Origin: JAWXUD01 sp044432945
GTDB taxonomy: Bacteria; Cyanobacteriota; Vampirovibrionia; Gastranaerophilales; Gastranaerophilaceae
Direction of reading: 5' to 3'
Assembly (NCBI GenBank): GCA_044432945.1
Contig: JAWXUD010000008.1
Location: 1 to 58,593 of the forward strand
Length of the DNA stretch: 58,593 nt
Part shown: in pieces, positions 7,915-16,262 of the stretch
Position numbering within the stretch: position 1 is the first letter of the stretch
Layout: each line of letters starts with the position of its first letter
Position numbers and translations under genes: made by a program
The notes under the pieces: model-generated
Databases searched by the model: none
Told to the model about the DNA's origin: nothing
The model's input: the letters and a program-made list of their open reading frames with translations, nothing else

Positions 7915-9204
7915 TTAGGCAACGCCAAGTTCTTTTTTTGCATTTTCCATAACTTTATATTCGCTGTTATCTTTATCAAGTTTTCTTATGCCGACCATAA
8001 TCGCAGGAACGACAATTCCTAATGCTCCAACGCAGGCTAGAATGTTGCCTATGATAGCACCTCTTTTTAGCGTTTTAACCTTAGACAAGAAAGTATCAAT
8101 ATTCTCACCAGATGACATAAATTGTTTGTCTAATTTTTCTATTTTTTCTTTAATTCTTATCAGTTTTTTTGTATCAATAAATTTTCTAGTATCAATTTGC
8201 TCGCTGTCTTTCATTGTGTCAATAATATCAGATTTTTTTGCCATTTGCACGATAAAGTTATCAGGGTTTTTGTGGACAAAATCATAAATTTCAGCATCTT
8301 TTGCGTTAGTCGGGAACTCTTCGATAGCTTTTTGAATACTTCTGCTACCCATCGCTTTTTTCAACTCTTCACTTTCGATTACTCTAGCATCTAGGGCAAT
8401 CGATTTGTTATGCTTTTTGTCGCTTTGATTTTCTAAAAAGTTTTGGATAGGTTTGCTTGCTAAATACATAAACGCCCAAATTCCGCCTTCTTTTACGATA
8501 TAACCCGCTAATTCTTGTTTGCTTTCTGCATATGCAAATCTTTCGGTTGTAATAGCCCCATCAACAATCATCAGGTTTTTTACTGGACTGAACATGAAAT
8601 CTTGAATTCCACCTTTAAAACTCGGTTTATTTGATTTGTTTTTGTTGCCAAAAGTCGTTATGTCAGGTTTGATTATGCTCGTGTCAGTTGTTTTGTTTTT
8701 TAATTCTTCTTGAGTTTTTAAAACCTCTTTTTTTGCGGCATTTTTTCTATAATTTTGTCTGTATTTTGTTAAGCCAGCGTATGATGCTATTGTTAAAGCT
8801 GTCGCTAAGCCAAATTTAGCAAGAGCTAAATTCTTGGTCAGTTTTTGATTTTTTGCGATGTTTTCAAGACTTTCTTTAATCTCTTTTGTTGGAGCATACT
8901 CGATTGTTTTTTTCATAACCTCTTTGTCTTTAAGGTTTCTTACATCGAATTTTGAATCAATGCCAAACATTTTATACATGCTCAAATCAGCTATTTTTTT
9001 ATACACTGGTAATCCAAAAAGCCAGATAGCTTGCGTGCCAAACTCATCGATAAATCTATCTTTTCCTTCGAGTTTGTCCCCTGTTATATAAGAACCAGTC
9101 GTAATGCCTGCACTATTTGCGACATCTTTTATGGCTAGGGGTACGAGTGAATTATTATTACCTAATGTTGAATATATTTTACTTACTGTTGTTGCTGGAA
9201 TCAT
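7915..9204 (-). CDS. Uncharacterised multi-module membrane protein
   Basis: This 429-residue protein appears to contain two copies of one module. The first runs from about residue 25 to 85 (DVANSAGIT, then DEFGTQAIWLFGLPVYKK), the second from about 200 to 265 (VDGAITTERF, then VKEGGIWAFMYLASKP). Each has an acidic residue, a charged stretch and a hydrophobic helix with small residues. Hydrophobic segments also occur near 125-145 and 390-410. An internal KPSFKGG precedes module 2 and resembles the N-terminal motif of the protein at 25045. AAGAAGG, 11 nt before the ATG, supports the start. It is convergent with 6524. Function is unknown. Confidence 0.75.
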   Translation of the reverse strand: MIPATTVSKIYSTLGNNNSLVPLAIKDVANSAGITTGSYITGDKLEGKDRFIDEFGTQAIWLFGLPVYKKIADLSMYKMFGIDSKFDVRNLKDKEVMKKTIEYAPTKEIKESLENIAKNQKLTKNLALAKFGLATALTIASYAGLTKYRQNYRKNAAKKEVLKTQEELKNKTTDTSIIKPDITTFGNKNKSNKPSFKGGIQDFMFSPVKNLMIVDGAITTERFAYAESKQELAGYIVKEGGIWAFMYLASKPIQNFLENQSDKKHNKSIALDARVIESEELKKAMGSRSIQKAIEEFPTNAKDAEIYDFVHKNPDNFIVQMAKKSDIIDTMKDSEQIDTRKFIDTKKLIRIKEKIEKLDKQFMSSGENIDTFLSKVKTLKRGAIIGNILACVGALGIVVPAIMVGIRKLDKDNSEYKVMENAKKELGVA

Positions 9205-9233
9205 TTTATTTTATACCTTCTTTTTTTCAGGCA

Positions 9234-9251
9234 TGTTCTAATTTAAGAACA
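9234..9251. promoter_or_regulatory. TGTTCT/AGAACA inverted repeat, candidate operator
   Basis: TGTTCT (9234-9239) and AGAACA (9246-9251) form a perfect 6-bp inverted repeat around AATTTA. It lies about 30 bp before the minus-strand start at 9204, a usual place for a regulator site. No regulator is identified. Confidence 0.4.
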
Positions 9252-9397
9252 CACGAATAACTACTACATTGGGGTTGGGTAGTATATCGTCGTCGTAATC
9301 TTAAATTAATAAAACTATTCATCATTTATGTTCTAAACCTCGTAAAAATTTTTCTTGCGTTAATTCCTTAATAAATTAACTTTTCGTAACAATAAAA

Positions 9398-9419
9398 AAG
9401 ACCCTATTAAAAAGGTCTT
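9398..9419 (-). terminator. Rho-independent terminator
   Basis: AAGACC (9398-9403) and GGTCTT (9414-9419) form a stem. Read on the minus strand it is followed by TTTTTT, so it probably ends the XRE transcript coming from 9881. Confidence 0.7.
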
Positions 9420-9560
9420 GTTTAAATATATATTTCCATAACAAACGATAGCGTCTTTAAAAGATAAACAAGCCTTTTTCTTTATTCACTATTCGTCGGT
9501 TTTGGTTTGAAATTTTTATCATAAGGCTATTGTATTAAAAAAAATATAAATGTCAATATT

Positions 9561-9881
9561 TTATAACGAGAAGATGCTTTTAAGGATTTTATGAATCAGT
9601 TGGATTTCATTATCATTTGCGTTTTTGATAATTTTTTCTATTTCATTAATTAATATAGTTCTAGTTTTATTGGTTTTAATTGAAAAAAGATCAGTTGCTT
9701 CAATGTTAAAAGCTTTTGCATATTTTTCTATCAAATCAGCTGATGGGAAATTTTTACCTGTCTCGATGCAACTTTGATGTTTTACGGCAATACCGACAAT
9801 TTCAGCCAATTCAAATTGCTTTAAATTGTTTTTAACCCTAAGTTCTTTTATTTTAAGTCCTAATAGTTGCTTTATATCCAT
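9561..9881 (-). CDS. XRE-family HTH regulator of cassette 2
   Basis: This 106-residue protein has an N-terminal XRE helix-turn-helix (residues about 8-64; LKQFELAEIVGIAVKHQSCIE) and a helical C-terminal tail of about 35 residues that may mediate dimerisation. The regulator of cassette 5 (51,981) has the same layout, including the MxxKxLxGLKIKE(L/I)R start and NFP in the recognition region. It is divergent from the pseudopilin gene at 10,228, with a palindromic candidate operator between. AAGAAGG, 8 nt before the ATG, is a good ribosome-binding site, so this gene is not leaderless, unlike the regulators of cassettes 1, 3 and 4. Confidence 0.85.
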   Translation of the reverse strand: MDIKQLLGLKIKELRVKNNLKQFELAEIVGIAVKHQSCIETGKNFPSADLIEKYAKAFNIEATDLFSIKTNKTRTILINEIEKIIKNANDNEIQLIHKILKSIFSL

Positions 9882-10024
9882 TAAATGTCCTTCTTTTTGT
9901 CAATGTTATACGTTATCTAAAAAACTATAAACATCGTTTGAGGTTATTAATGATTGACATAAATAACGTAATATGTTATTTTGACAGAGCGAGTTTGTAT
10001 TGATTTATAAAAGGAATATTATTT
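9882..10024. other. Divergent control region of cassette 2
   Basis: This spacer separates the XRE gene from the first pseudopilin start (10,025). It holds the half-site motif ATAACGT/ACGTTAT near 9905-9917 (close to the XRE start) and the full palindrome at 9963-9979. An AAAGGAA ribosome-binding site precedes ATG 10,025. Confidence 0.55.
9954..9981 (+). promoter_or_regulatory. Promoter with embedded operator palindrome, cassette 2
   Basis: TTGACA (9954-9959) and TTATTT (9976-9981) are spaced by 16 bp. Between them ATAACGTAATATGTTAT (9963-9979) is a 17-bp near-perfect palindrome with one mismatched pair. Binding by the adjacent XRE protein here would block RNA polymerase. A related half-site lies at about 9905-9917. 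Confidence 0.6.
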
Positions 10025-10136
10025 ATGAAAAAAAGATTTGACAAAAGTAGCGTCACTCCGAATTTACGGATTTTTGACTGTGACGAGAACCCTTTGCTAA
10101 ACCGAGTTCAAGGTGGCAGTCGCATTCCCCTCCGCT
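10010..10136. repeat. 127-bp repeat, copy 1 (identical to 22118-22244)
   Basis: This block from the AAAGGAA ribosome-binding site through MKKRFDKSSVTPNLRIF and into the palindromic element appears identical, base for base, to 22118-22244. It shows recent duplication or gene conversion between cassettes 2 and 3. Confidence 0.85.
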
Positions 10137-10183
10137 CGCTTGCGTTCCACGGGAGGGGAATTTTAGAGCGTGGTAATCCATAA
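10025..10183 (+). pseudogene. Truncated pseudopilin leader (relic 5' end)
   Basis: This 52-codon frame starts with the same ribosome-binding site and the same MKKRFDKSSVTPNLRIF as the leader of the pseudopilin at 22,133. After the shared 127 bp it diverges and stops at 10,181-10,183, before any FTLAEV sequence. It therefore cannot yield a pilin and looks like the decapitated 5' end of another cassette gene, left upstream of the intact gene at 10,228. Ribosomes may still translate it as an upstream frame. Confidence 0.65.
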
Positions 10184-10227
10184 AAATATTAAATCTAGAA
10201 ATTATTAATTCATGAAAGGAGAATTAT

Positions 10228-11427
10228 ATGTTTAAATTCAAAAAAGCGTTTACACTAAATTGCGTCATTCCGTACTTGATACGGAATCACACAGTCGAGA
10301 GATACAACGATGATGAGACCCTGAAACAAGTTCAGGGTGACAAAGCTACACGTCCTGGGTTTACGCTTGCTGAGGTGTTGATTACACTAGGTATAATCGG
10401 TGTTGTATCAGCGATGACGATACCAAATTTGATTAGCAACTATCAAAGTGAAGCATTAAGTACGAAAAAAACTTTATTTCAGGAGCGACTGTATGAAGCG
10501 ATGAATCAGATGAGGTTTCATGAAAAACTTACTGGATATTCAGATGCTGAGGATTTTGTCGAAGAATTAGGAAAATATTTAAAAATCAATGAAACTTGTG
10601 ATTTGACTGATATGACAGATTGCTTTCCTGATGTTGCGATAAGCTCATGTGATGAAAAAGTATATGTTGAGGATTTAAAAACTGGTGAAAATTTTGCAGC
10701 AAATATTTTAAACAGAAATTTTAAAAGTGATAACGTTGGCATAGTTCTAGCTGACGGAACAAAAGCAATTATTAACTACGACCTAGATTGCGAATGGTTA
10801 GCCCCATATGAGAGCGGACTGAATAGAACAGAGGCAACGCAATGCGTTGCAATTATCGCTGATATGAATGGTAACGCTGGTAAAAACACTGTTGGTAGCG
10901 ATATCGTTGCGATAAATTCATCACTAGGAATTATGATAGAAGATACTTGTTGGGATACTGCCAATATTTCATATTCATCAATTAATACTTGCGATGGACA
11001 ATCTGAGTACGATAGCAATTTCACATCTAGTGCTGTTTATGAAGCTGACCCTACTTATGATATGGGAACAAAATGTTCGAGTAACAACTGGGCAGGTGCA
11101 AAAAAAGTATGTGAAGATGCTGGAAAAACATTGCCCTCGTTATCTCAATGGGCATATTTTGTACAATATGTTTTTGATCTAGATTATGTTCCTGATGAAA
11201 CTAAATCAGTTACAAATGTAGTAATGAATGAAACAAAAGCTAATGAACTCTCAATGGGAGGTGGTATAAATTATAGGTTATGGACTTCATATGAAACTGG
11301 TAATGTAACCGCTTATCAAAAAACTATAAGTTCTACTGCTTCTGGCTTTGATGGCTCAGCAACAGAAACAACTAATTATACTGACAATTTCAAATCTGCT
11401 GGTTGGAATGCTCGTTGTGTGAGATAA
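10228..11427 (+). CDS. Pseudopilin-like protein with leader interrupted by a palindromic repeat (cassette 2)
   Basis: The 399-residue precursor begins MFKFKKAFTL, then a 34-residue insertion translated from a palindromic repeat, then RPG|FTLAEVLITLGIIGV. Without the insertion the start would be an ordinary prepilin leader. No ATG or GTG lies near the cleavage site, while AAAGGAG stands before ATG 10,228, so the 44-residue leader is probably translated. Residues about 45-240 are nearly identical to the proteins at 22,133 and 52,475. The C-terminal domain from about 290 (NNWAGAKKVCEDAG, LPSLSQWAYF, YRLWTS, WNARCVR) has the DUF1566/Lcl-C pattern. Whether prepilin peptidase accepts such a leader is unknown. 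Confidence 0.85.
   Translation: MFKFKKAFTLNCVIPYLIRNHTVERYNDDETLKQVQGDKATRPGFTLAEVLITLGIIGVVSAMTIPNLISNYQSEALSTKKTLFQERLYEAMNQMRFHEKLTGYSDAEDFVEELGKYLKINETCDLTDMTDCFPDVAISSCDEKVYVEDLKTGENFAANILNRNFKSDNVGIVLADGTKAIINYDLDCEWLAPYESGLNRTEATQCVAIIADMNGNAGKNTVGSDIVAINSSLGIMIEDTCWDTANISYSSINTCDGQSEYDSNFTSSAVYEADPTYDMGTKCSSNNWAGAKKVCEDAGKTLPSLSQWAYFVQYVFDLDYVPDETKSVTNVVMNETKANELSMGGGINYRLWTSYETGNVTAYQKTISSTASGFDGSATETTNYTDNFKSAGWNARCVR
10263..10342 (+). repeat. Palindromic element inside the cassette 2 leader
   Basis: The element runs from CGTCATTCCGTA to CAGGGTGACA. It contains two hairpins: TCCGTA/TACGGA (10269-10285) and CCCTGAA/TTCAGGG (10319-10337). This CGTCATTCCG...GTTCAGGGTGAC layout is a type of dispersed palindromic repeat found in many bacterial genomes. 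Here it is in frame and encodes part of the leader peptide. Confidence 0.75.
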
Positions 11428-11450
11428 ACTCCATTTAAAAATATAATGAC

Positions 11451-11484
11451 AACAGCCTTTCTTTTTTAAAAAAGAAAGGCTGTT
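11451..11484. terminator. Perfect palindrome terminator after cassette 2
   Basis: AACAGCCTTTCTTTTTT (11451-11467) is directly followed by its reverse complement (11468-11484), a 34-bp perfect palindrome 24 bases after the pseudopilin stop. It can end transcription in either direction. Confidence 0.8.
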
Positions 11485-11556
11485 TATTTAACACTTTACT
11501 AAAATTCTTTATTTGTGATAAAATTTAGCTATGATAAACACAGTTAAGGAGATTTT

Positions 11557-12999
11557 ATGCAAAGTTTAAGAGATAAATACGAAGTTGTAATCGGGTTAGA
11601 AGTTCACGCACAGTTGAAAACTAAATCAAAGATTTTCGCACCTGATGGCACAGAATTTGGGCAAGAACCTAATACGCAAACTAGCCCAATCACTTTAGGT
11701 ATGCCAGGCGTGCTACCTGTTTTGAACAAAAAAGTTGTTGATATGGCTATTCTTACAGGCTTAGCTCTTAACTCACAAATCCCCGAGCGTTGCAAATTCG
11801 ATCGCAAACAATATTTCTACCCTGACCTTCCGAAAGGTTATCAGATTTCTCAATTTGACGAACCGATTTGTGTCGGTGGACATCTTGATATCAAAGGCAA
11901 AAGAATTGGTATAACACGTGCGCATTTAGAAGAGGACGCAGGAAAACTTAACCACGCTGGTGCTGATGGTTTAGCTGGTTCTAGCTATTCATTAGTTGAC
12001 CTTAACCGTGCAGGGACGCCACTTTTAGAAATCGTATCAGAACCTGATATGAGAAACTCTGAAGAAGCTAAAAATTATATGGAAGAATTACGTAACATCG
12101 TTAGATACATCGGTGTTTGTGATGGAAACCTTGAAGAAGGCTCGATGAGATGTGACGCTAACATTTCGGTTATGCTTAAAGGAGCGACTGAGTTTGGCAC
12201 ACGTGCTGAAATCAAAAACGTAAACAGTTTTTCAGCATTACAAAGAGCGATTGAGTTTGAAATTGATAGACAAATCGACATCGTAGAAGATGGTGGAAAA
12301 GTTATTCAAGAAACTCGTCTTTGGGACGACAACTCTCGTGAAACTCGTTCTATGCGTGGCAAAGAGGACGCTCACGATTATAGATACTTCCCAGAGCCTG
12401 ATTTGATGCCGTTAAAAATCTCTAGAGATTGGGTTGAACGCATCAGTGCGAACATGCCTGAACTTCCTCAAGCAAAACGTGAACGCTATATGGGCTTAGG
12501 GTTGAGCGAATATGACGCTAGTGTTATCGTTGAGCAAATGGGGCTTGCGTTGTTCTTTGACAAAACTCTTGAACTTGGTGCTAATCCAAAAGCTACTATC
12601 AACTTTATAATGGGCGAAATCGCTGCTTATTTAAAAGAAGAAAAATTAGAAATCACTGAAACTAAATTAACGCCAGACAATTTAGCTGAACTTGTTGTAT
12701 TAATCGAAAACAAAACTATTTCTAACAACATCGGTAAACAAATTATTCTTGAGATGATGAAAGATGGCACAAGTGCAACCGAAATCGTTGAGAAAAAAGG
12801 GTTAAGCCAAATCTCTGATGAGAGTGCGTTAAAAGAAATCGTGAAAAAAGTTGTCGAGGCTAACAACAATCAAGTTGAAGCTTACAAAAACGGCAAAACT
12901 CAATTGTTTGGGTTCTTTGTTGGACAAGTCATGAAAGAAACCAAAGGACGTGCTAACCCGCAAACTATCAATTCATTATTAAACGAGTTCTTAAATTAA
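11557..12999 (+). CDS. gatB: Aspartyl/glutamyl-tRNA(Asn/Gln) amidotransferase subunit B
   Basis: GatB is the tRNA-binding kinase subunit of GatCAB, which converts misacylated Glu-tRNA(Gln) and Asp-tRNA(Asn) to the amidated forms. The 480-residue protein shows the family start YEVVIGLEVHAQLKTKSKIF, the cradle motifs FDRKQYFYPDLPKGYQISQ, LEEDAGKL, DLNRAGTPLLEIV and YRYFPEPDL, then the helical and YqeY-like tail ending in NPQTINSLLNEFL. Length is normal. AAGGAG lies 8 nt before the ATG, and a TTTACT-18-TAAAAT promoter is plausible upstream. gatA and gatC are not in the window. A SIS protein gene follows closely. Confidence 0.97.
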   Translation: MQSLRDKYEVVIGLEVHAQLKTKSKIFAPDGTEFGQEPNTQTSPITLGMPGVLPVLNKKVVDMAILTGLALNSQIPERCKFDRKQYFYPDLPKGYQISQFDEPICVGGHLDIKGKRIGITRAHLEEDAGKLNHAGADGLAGSSYSLVDLNRAGTPLLEIVSEPDMRNSEEAKNYMEELRNIVRYIGVCDGNLEEGSMRCDANISVMLKGATEFGTRAEIKNVNSFSALQRAIEFEIDRQIDIVEDGGKVIQETRLWDDNSRETRSMRGKEDAHDYRYFPEPDLMPLKISRDWVERISANMPELPQAKRERYMGLGLSEYDASVIVEQMGLALFFDKTLELGANPKATINFIMGEIAAYLKEEKLEITETKLTPDNLAELVVLIENKTISNNIGKQIILEMMKDGTSATEIVEKKGLSQISDESALKEIVKKVVEANNNQVEAYKNGKTQLFGFFVGQVMKETKGRANPQTINSLLNEFLN

Positions 13000-13037
13000 T
13001 ATTGGATTTCAATATTTTTAAAAACTTTAGAAAGGAA

Positions 13038-14099
13038 ATGATGTTTTTTACAAAAAAAATAAAACCATCAATGGAGATAGAAATTTTTGAACAGGCAGAG
13101 ATATTAAAAAATCTTTTTAATATCCATGTTGATGACAACAATTTTATTCAGTTTGATATACCTAATAATATCGAAAAAATTGTATTAGTTGCTAGTGGCT
13201 CTTCATATCACTGTGCGAGATATGCAGCTGATTTGTTTGGCGACATTGCAAACATAGAAGCTCGTGCGATTTATTCGAGCGAATTTTTATTACAGACAAC
13301 AATTCCATATGATGAAAAAACGCTTTATATTTTCGTCACTCAATCAGGAGAAACGACCGACACCAACAAAGCTTTAGCTCGTGCAAAAGAATATGGCGTG
13401 TCTACTCTTTGTATTACTAATAAAAAAGATTCGACAATCTGGCAAGCTGCTGATTATAAAATCGATTGCCACGCTGGTGAAGAAAAAAGCATCGCAGCAA
13501 CAAAATCTTTGACAACTCAAATGCTTTGTCTGACTTTACTTGTGTTGAAATTCGCAACGCTTAGAGGTATTGAAGTTTATGAATATCTATCACAGCTTAG
13601 AACGCTTTCTAATATGGTTGAAAAAACTTATGGACTTCAACCTGAGATTAAAAAATTGGCAAAATTTTTATCTAAACATAAAGATATTGTCGTGACAGCT
13701 GATGGGATATTCTCACCGCTTGCTAAAGAAGTCGCATTAAAGATTAAAGAAACCTCATACGTTCACACAACTGCAATGATTTTAGGCGAGTTTATGCATG
13801 GACACGTTGCGATATTGAGCAACAAAATGCCATTGATTTACATCACTGGTAATCAACTTGGCTACACTACGATAAAAAATATTAATAAGATTAAAGAAGA
13901 TTTCAACCCGCAAATTTGTATTATTGGAAACTCTAATGATAAAATTAAAACTGATTTTCACATAAATATCGATTGCGAATTTGAAATTGTTAAATCATTT
14001 TGTATCACAATTATTGCTCAAATTTTAGCGTTAGAAATAGCAAAATATTTGAAAAAAAATGTAGATAAGCCAAAAGGGTTACAAAAAGTAGTTATTTAA
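13038..14099 (+). CDS. GlmS-like double SIS-domain protein lacking glutaminase domain
   Basis: The protein (about 353 residues) has two sugar isomerase (SIS) domains like the C-terminal half of glucosamine-6-phosphate synthase: EIEIFEQAEIL, then ASGSSYHCARYAADL, VTQSGETTDT, EEKSIAATKSLTTQ, and the family ending VDKPKGLQKVV. It has no N-terminal Cys-dependent glutaminase domain, so it cannot use glutamine as GlmS does. It may be a ketose/aldose isomerase or deaminase acting on amino-sugar phosphates. ATG 13038 or 13041 follows AAAGGAA closely; ATG 13071 is a further alternative. It begins just after gatB and may be co-transcribed. Confidence 0.8.
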   Translation: MMFFTKKIKPSMEIEIFEQAEILKNLFNIHVDDNNFIQFDIPNNIEKIVLVASGSSYHCARYAADLFGDIANIEARAIYSSEFLLQTTIPYDEKTLYIFVTQSGETTDTNKALARAKEYGVSTLCITNKKDSTIWQAADYKIDCHAGEEKSIAATKSLTTQMLCLTLLVLKFATLRGIEVYEYLSQLRTLSNMVEKTYGLQPEIKKLAKFLSKHKDIVVTADGIFSPLAKEVALKIKETSYVHTTAMILGEFMHGHVAILSNKMPLIYITGNQLGYTTIKNINKIKEDFNPQICIIGNSNDKIKTDFHINIDCEFEIVKSFCITIIAQILALEIAKYLKKNVDKPKGLQKVVI

Positions 14100-14175
14100 A
14101 ACGTATTTGAAAATACAGATAGATTGAAGTAAAATTAAATTATAGTTAATAGAATAATAACAGAAAAGAGAGAAC

Positions 14176-14832
14176 ATGAAACAAGAATTTATATTTTTAG
14201 GACCTCCAGCAAGTGGTAAGGGTACACAAACATCAAGATTAGCAAAAGAACTAAATTTCCCACACGTAGATACTGGCTCACTTTTACGTGCTGAAATCAA
14301 AAACGGAACAGAATACGGTACATTAGCAAAATCATTTATCGACAAAGGTCAATTAGTTCCTGTCGAATTGGTGGCTGATATTATTAAAAACCGTTTGTCT
14401 GCAAAAGATTGTGAAAACGGTTACATATTAGACGGTTTCCCTAGAAGCGTTGAGCAAGCGGGCAGACTAGAAAATATTAACAAAGAAATTGATAACGGCA
14501 ATGAAGCTAGATTTTTAGCTGTTTATTTTGATATTGATCAAGAATTACTAATTGATAGAATAATTTATCGCCGTTCATGCCCAAAATGTGGTGATATTTA
14601 TAATATCAAGTTTAACCCGCCTAAAGTTGAAGGCGTTTGCGACAAATGTGGCGAAGCCTTAACTCAAAGAAAAGACGACAACCGTGAAACTGCGACTGCA
14701 CGTTTTGAAACATATTTTAGTGAAACTGCTCCGCTAATTGAATATTACAAAAACAAAAACTTACTAAAAACTATTGACGCAAACGGCGACATCAACGATG
14801 TTTGGGAACGTTTGCTCGAAGTTGTTAAATAA
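14176..14832 (+). CDS. adk: Adenylate kinase
   Basis: Adenylate kinase interconverts ATP + AMP and 2 ADP in the cytoplasm. The 218-residue protein has the P-loop GPPASGKGT at residues 9-17, the AMP-binding segment DTGSLLRAEI, the DGFPRS motif and a long LID domain. The LID carries CPKCG and CDKCG, a four-cysteine zinc site typical of many low-GC bacteria. Its C-terminus, including TYFSETAPLIEYY, is normal. AGAGAGAA precedes the ATG. map follows after 11 nt, a common pairing also found in ribosomal protein operons, although secY and ribosomal genes are absent here. Confidence 0.96.
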   Translation: MKQEFIFLGPPASGKGTQTSRLAKELNFPHVDTGSLLRAEIKNGTEYGTLAKSFIDKGQLVPVELVADIIKNRLSAKDCENGYILDGFPRSVEQAGRLENINKEIDNGNEARFLAVYFDIDQELLIDRIIYRRSCPKCGDIYNIKFNPPKVEGVCDKCGEALTQRKDDNRETATARFETYFSETAPLIEYYKNKNLLKTIDANGDINDVWERLLEVVK

Positions 14833-14843
14833 CAGGAAATAAA

Positions 14844-15596
14844 ATGATTAATAAAAAATCAAGAGATGAAATCAAAAAAATGCGTCACGCAGGTCACATT
14901 GTAGCTTTGGTTCACCAAAAAATGGCACAGGTGATTGAAGTTGGCATTAGTACAAAAGAACTTGACAGCATCGCCATGAATGTAATTAAAGAAAACCGTG
15001 CAACGCCAACGTTTTTAGGCTATCAAGGCTTTCCAGGTTGCATTTGTGCTTCTATTAACGAAGAAGTTGTCCATGGAATTCCAACAGAAAATAGGATTTT
15101 AAAAGAAGGCGATATTATTAGCGTTGATGTCGGTGCGACTTATGGCGGAATGGTTGGTGACAGTGCTTGGACTTATGCGGTTGGCAAAATCGATAATGAG
15201 GCTCAAAGACTTATGAACACAACAGAAGAAGCATTATTTGCAGGTATCAATCAAATGCGTGAAGGGCATGTTTTAGATGATGTTTCTGGTGCGATTGAGC
15301 TTGTTGCAAAACGTGAAAAGATGGGAATTGTTCGCCAATACGGTGGGCATGGAGTTGGGCATAATATGCATGAAGACCCGTTTTTGTTCAATTATAGAGT
15401 AGGGGATAGAACACCTTTGAAAAATGGTTATGTGATAGCTATTGAGCCTATGTTGAATTTGGGTTGTGACGAGGTTGTGGTTGCTAGTGATGAATGGACA
15501 GTTAGCACAGCTGATAATAAATATTCTGCACATTTTGAACATACAGTTTTAGTAACAGAAGATGAACCTTTGATTTTGACCAAACTTATTCCATAA
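14844..15596 (+). CDS. map: Type I methionine aminopeptidase
   Basis: Methionine aminopeptidase removes the initiator methionine from new proteins. The 250-residue protein shows the pita-bread-fold metal ligands: Asp in ISVDVGATYGG, Asp in MVGDSAW, His in GGHGVGHNMHEDP, Glu in AIEPML and Glu in HFEHTVLV. It lacks an N-terminal extension, so it is a class Ia enzyme. An ACAGGAAAT ribosome-binding site lies in the 11-nt gap after adk, which implies co-transcription. Confidence 0.96.
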   Translation: MINKKSRDEIKKMRHAGHIVALVHQKMAQVIEVGISTKELDSIAMNVIKENRATPTFLGYQGFPGCICASINEEVVHGIPTENRILKEGDIISVDVGATYGGMVGDSAWTYAVGKIDNEAQRLMNTTEEALFAGINQMREGHVLDDVSGAIELVAKREKMGIVRQYGGHGVGHNMHEDPFLFNYRVGDRTPLKNGYVIAIEPMLNLGCDEVVVASDEWTVSTADNKYSAHFEHTVLVTEDEPLILTKLIP

Positions 15597-15632
15597 AATC
15601 GATTTTACAATTAAAAAAATATTGGAGAAAAA

Positions 15633-16262
15633 ATGAATTATTATATCGGGCTTTCATTAGCACCAAACTCAAGCAGTGACAGCGGAATAGCGATTATTGA
15701 CGAGTTTAACAATCTTATTTTTATCGACAAGCTATATACAATGAATGATATTATACATTTTTTTGATAATTTCAACTCAATTGAGCAATCAAAAATTTGC
15801 ATCTCTCTAGCTTGGGATAAAACTATGCTTAACGGCAAATGGAGAGTGCTTTCAAAGCCTTATCAACTTGTTGCAACAAACACAAATATGAGAAACAAAG
15901 ATAATTGGACGCAAAGATTTTCTAACCGTGGCTCTGATTATTTTAAAGCATTGGGCGAAAAAGGTGCTGAAATTAGTCGTTTTGAACTTTATTTGACAAG
16001 ACAAAGTTTAAAACTCAACTCTTTTAGCAAAGAACGCTCACCTGCTGATTGCAAATTCTTGCAACAAACATTAAGACAAGAATGGGGCATTGATTTGCCA
16101 GCTAATATGATGCCAATGTCGCAACTCGAAGCAATTATTGGGGCGATTGTCGCTAGAGAAAACTATCTTAACAAAAATAATATCAAAACGATTGCACAAT
16201 TTAAAAATTCGAACGTAATTGATGTGATTAAAAATACTGAACTGCAATTAGCTAGTGTATAA
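15633..16262 (+). CDS. DUF429-like RNase H-fold protein
   Basis: This 209-residue protein resembles DUF429, a family with a predicted RNase H-like nuclease fold. It opens with a strand-turn-strand YYIGLSLAPNSSSDSGIAIID, has a later acidic strand ICISLAWD, a central basic patch (MRNKDNWTQRF), and ends with a helix SQLEAIIGAIVAREN that matches the DUF429 motif around QxDAxxxAxxA. The first catalytic Asp expected in ...GIDLA is replaced by Ser here (GLSLA), so activity is doubtful. A TTGGAG ribosome-binding site precedes the ATG. It follows map and overlaps the convergent nucleotidyltransferase gene by 11 bp. The family call is tentative. Confidence 0.55.
   Translation: MNYYIGLSLAPNSSSDSGIAIIDEFNNLIFIDKLYTMNDIIHFFDNFNSIEQSKICISLAWDKTMLNGKWRVLSKPYQLVATNTNMRNKDNWTQRFSNRGSDYFKALGEKGAEISRFELYLTRQSLKLNSFSKERSPADCKFLQQTLRQEWGIDLPANMMPMSQLEAIIGAIVARENYLNKNNIKTIAQFKNSNVIDVIKNTELQLASV

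Larger units (their letters stand above)
9205..9560. other. Intergenic region, 356 bases
   Basis: No gene is supported here. It holds the inverted repeat at 9234-9251 upstream of the minus-strand membrane protein gene and a terminator hairpin at 9398-9419. The rest is AT-rich without recognised structure. Confidence 0.6.

Noticed and set aside
9234..9251. LexA/SOS box
   Set aside because: TGTTCT-N6-AGAACA does not match the Bacillus or cyanobacterial LexA consensus, so it is kept only as an unassigned operator candidate.
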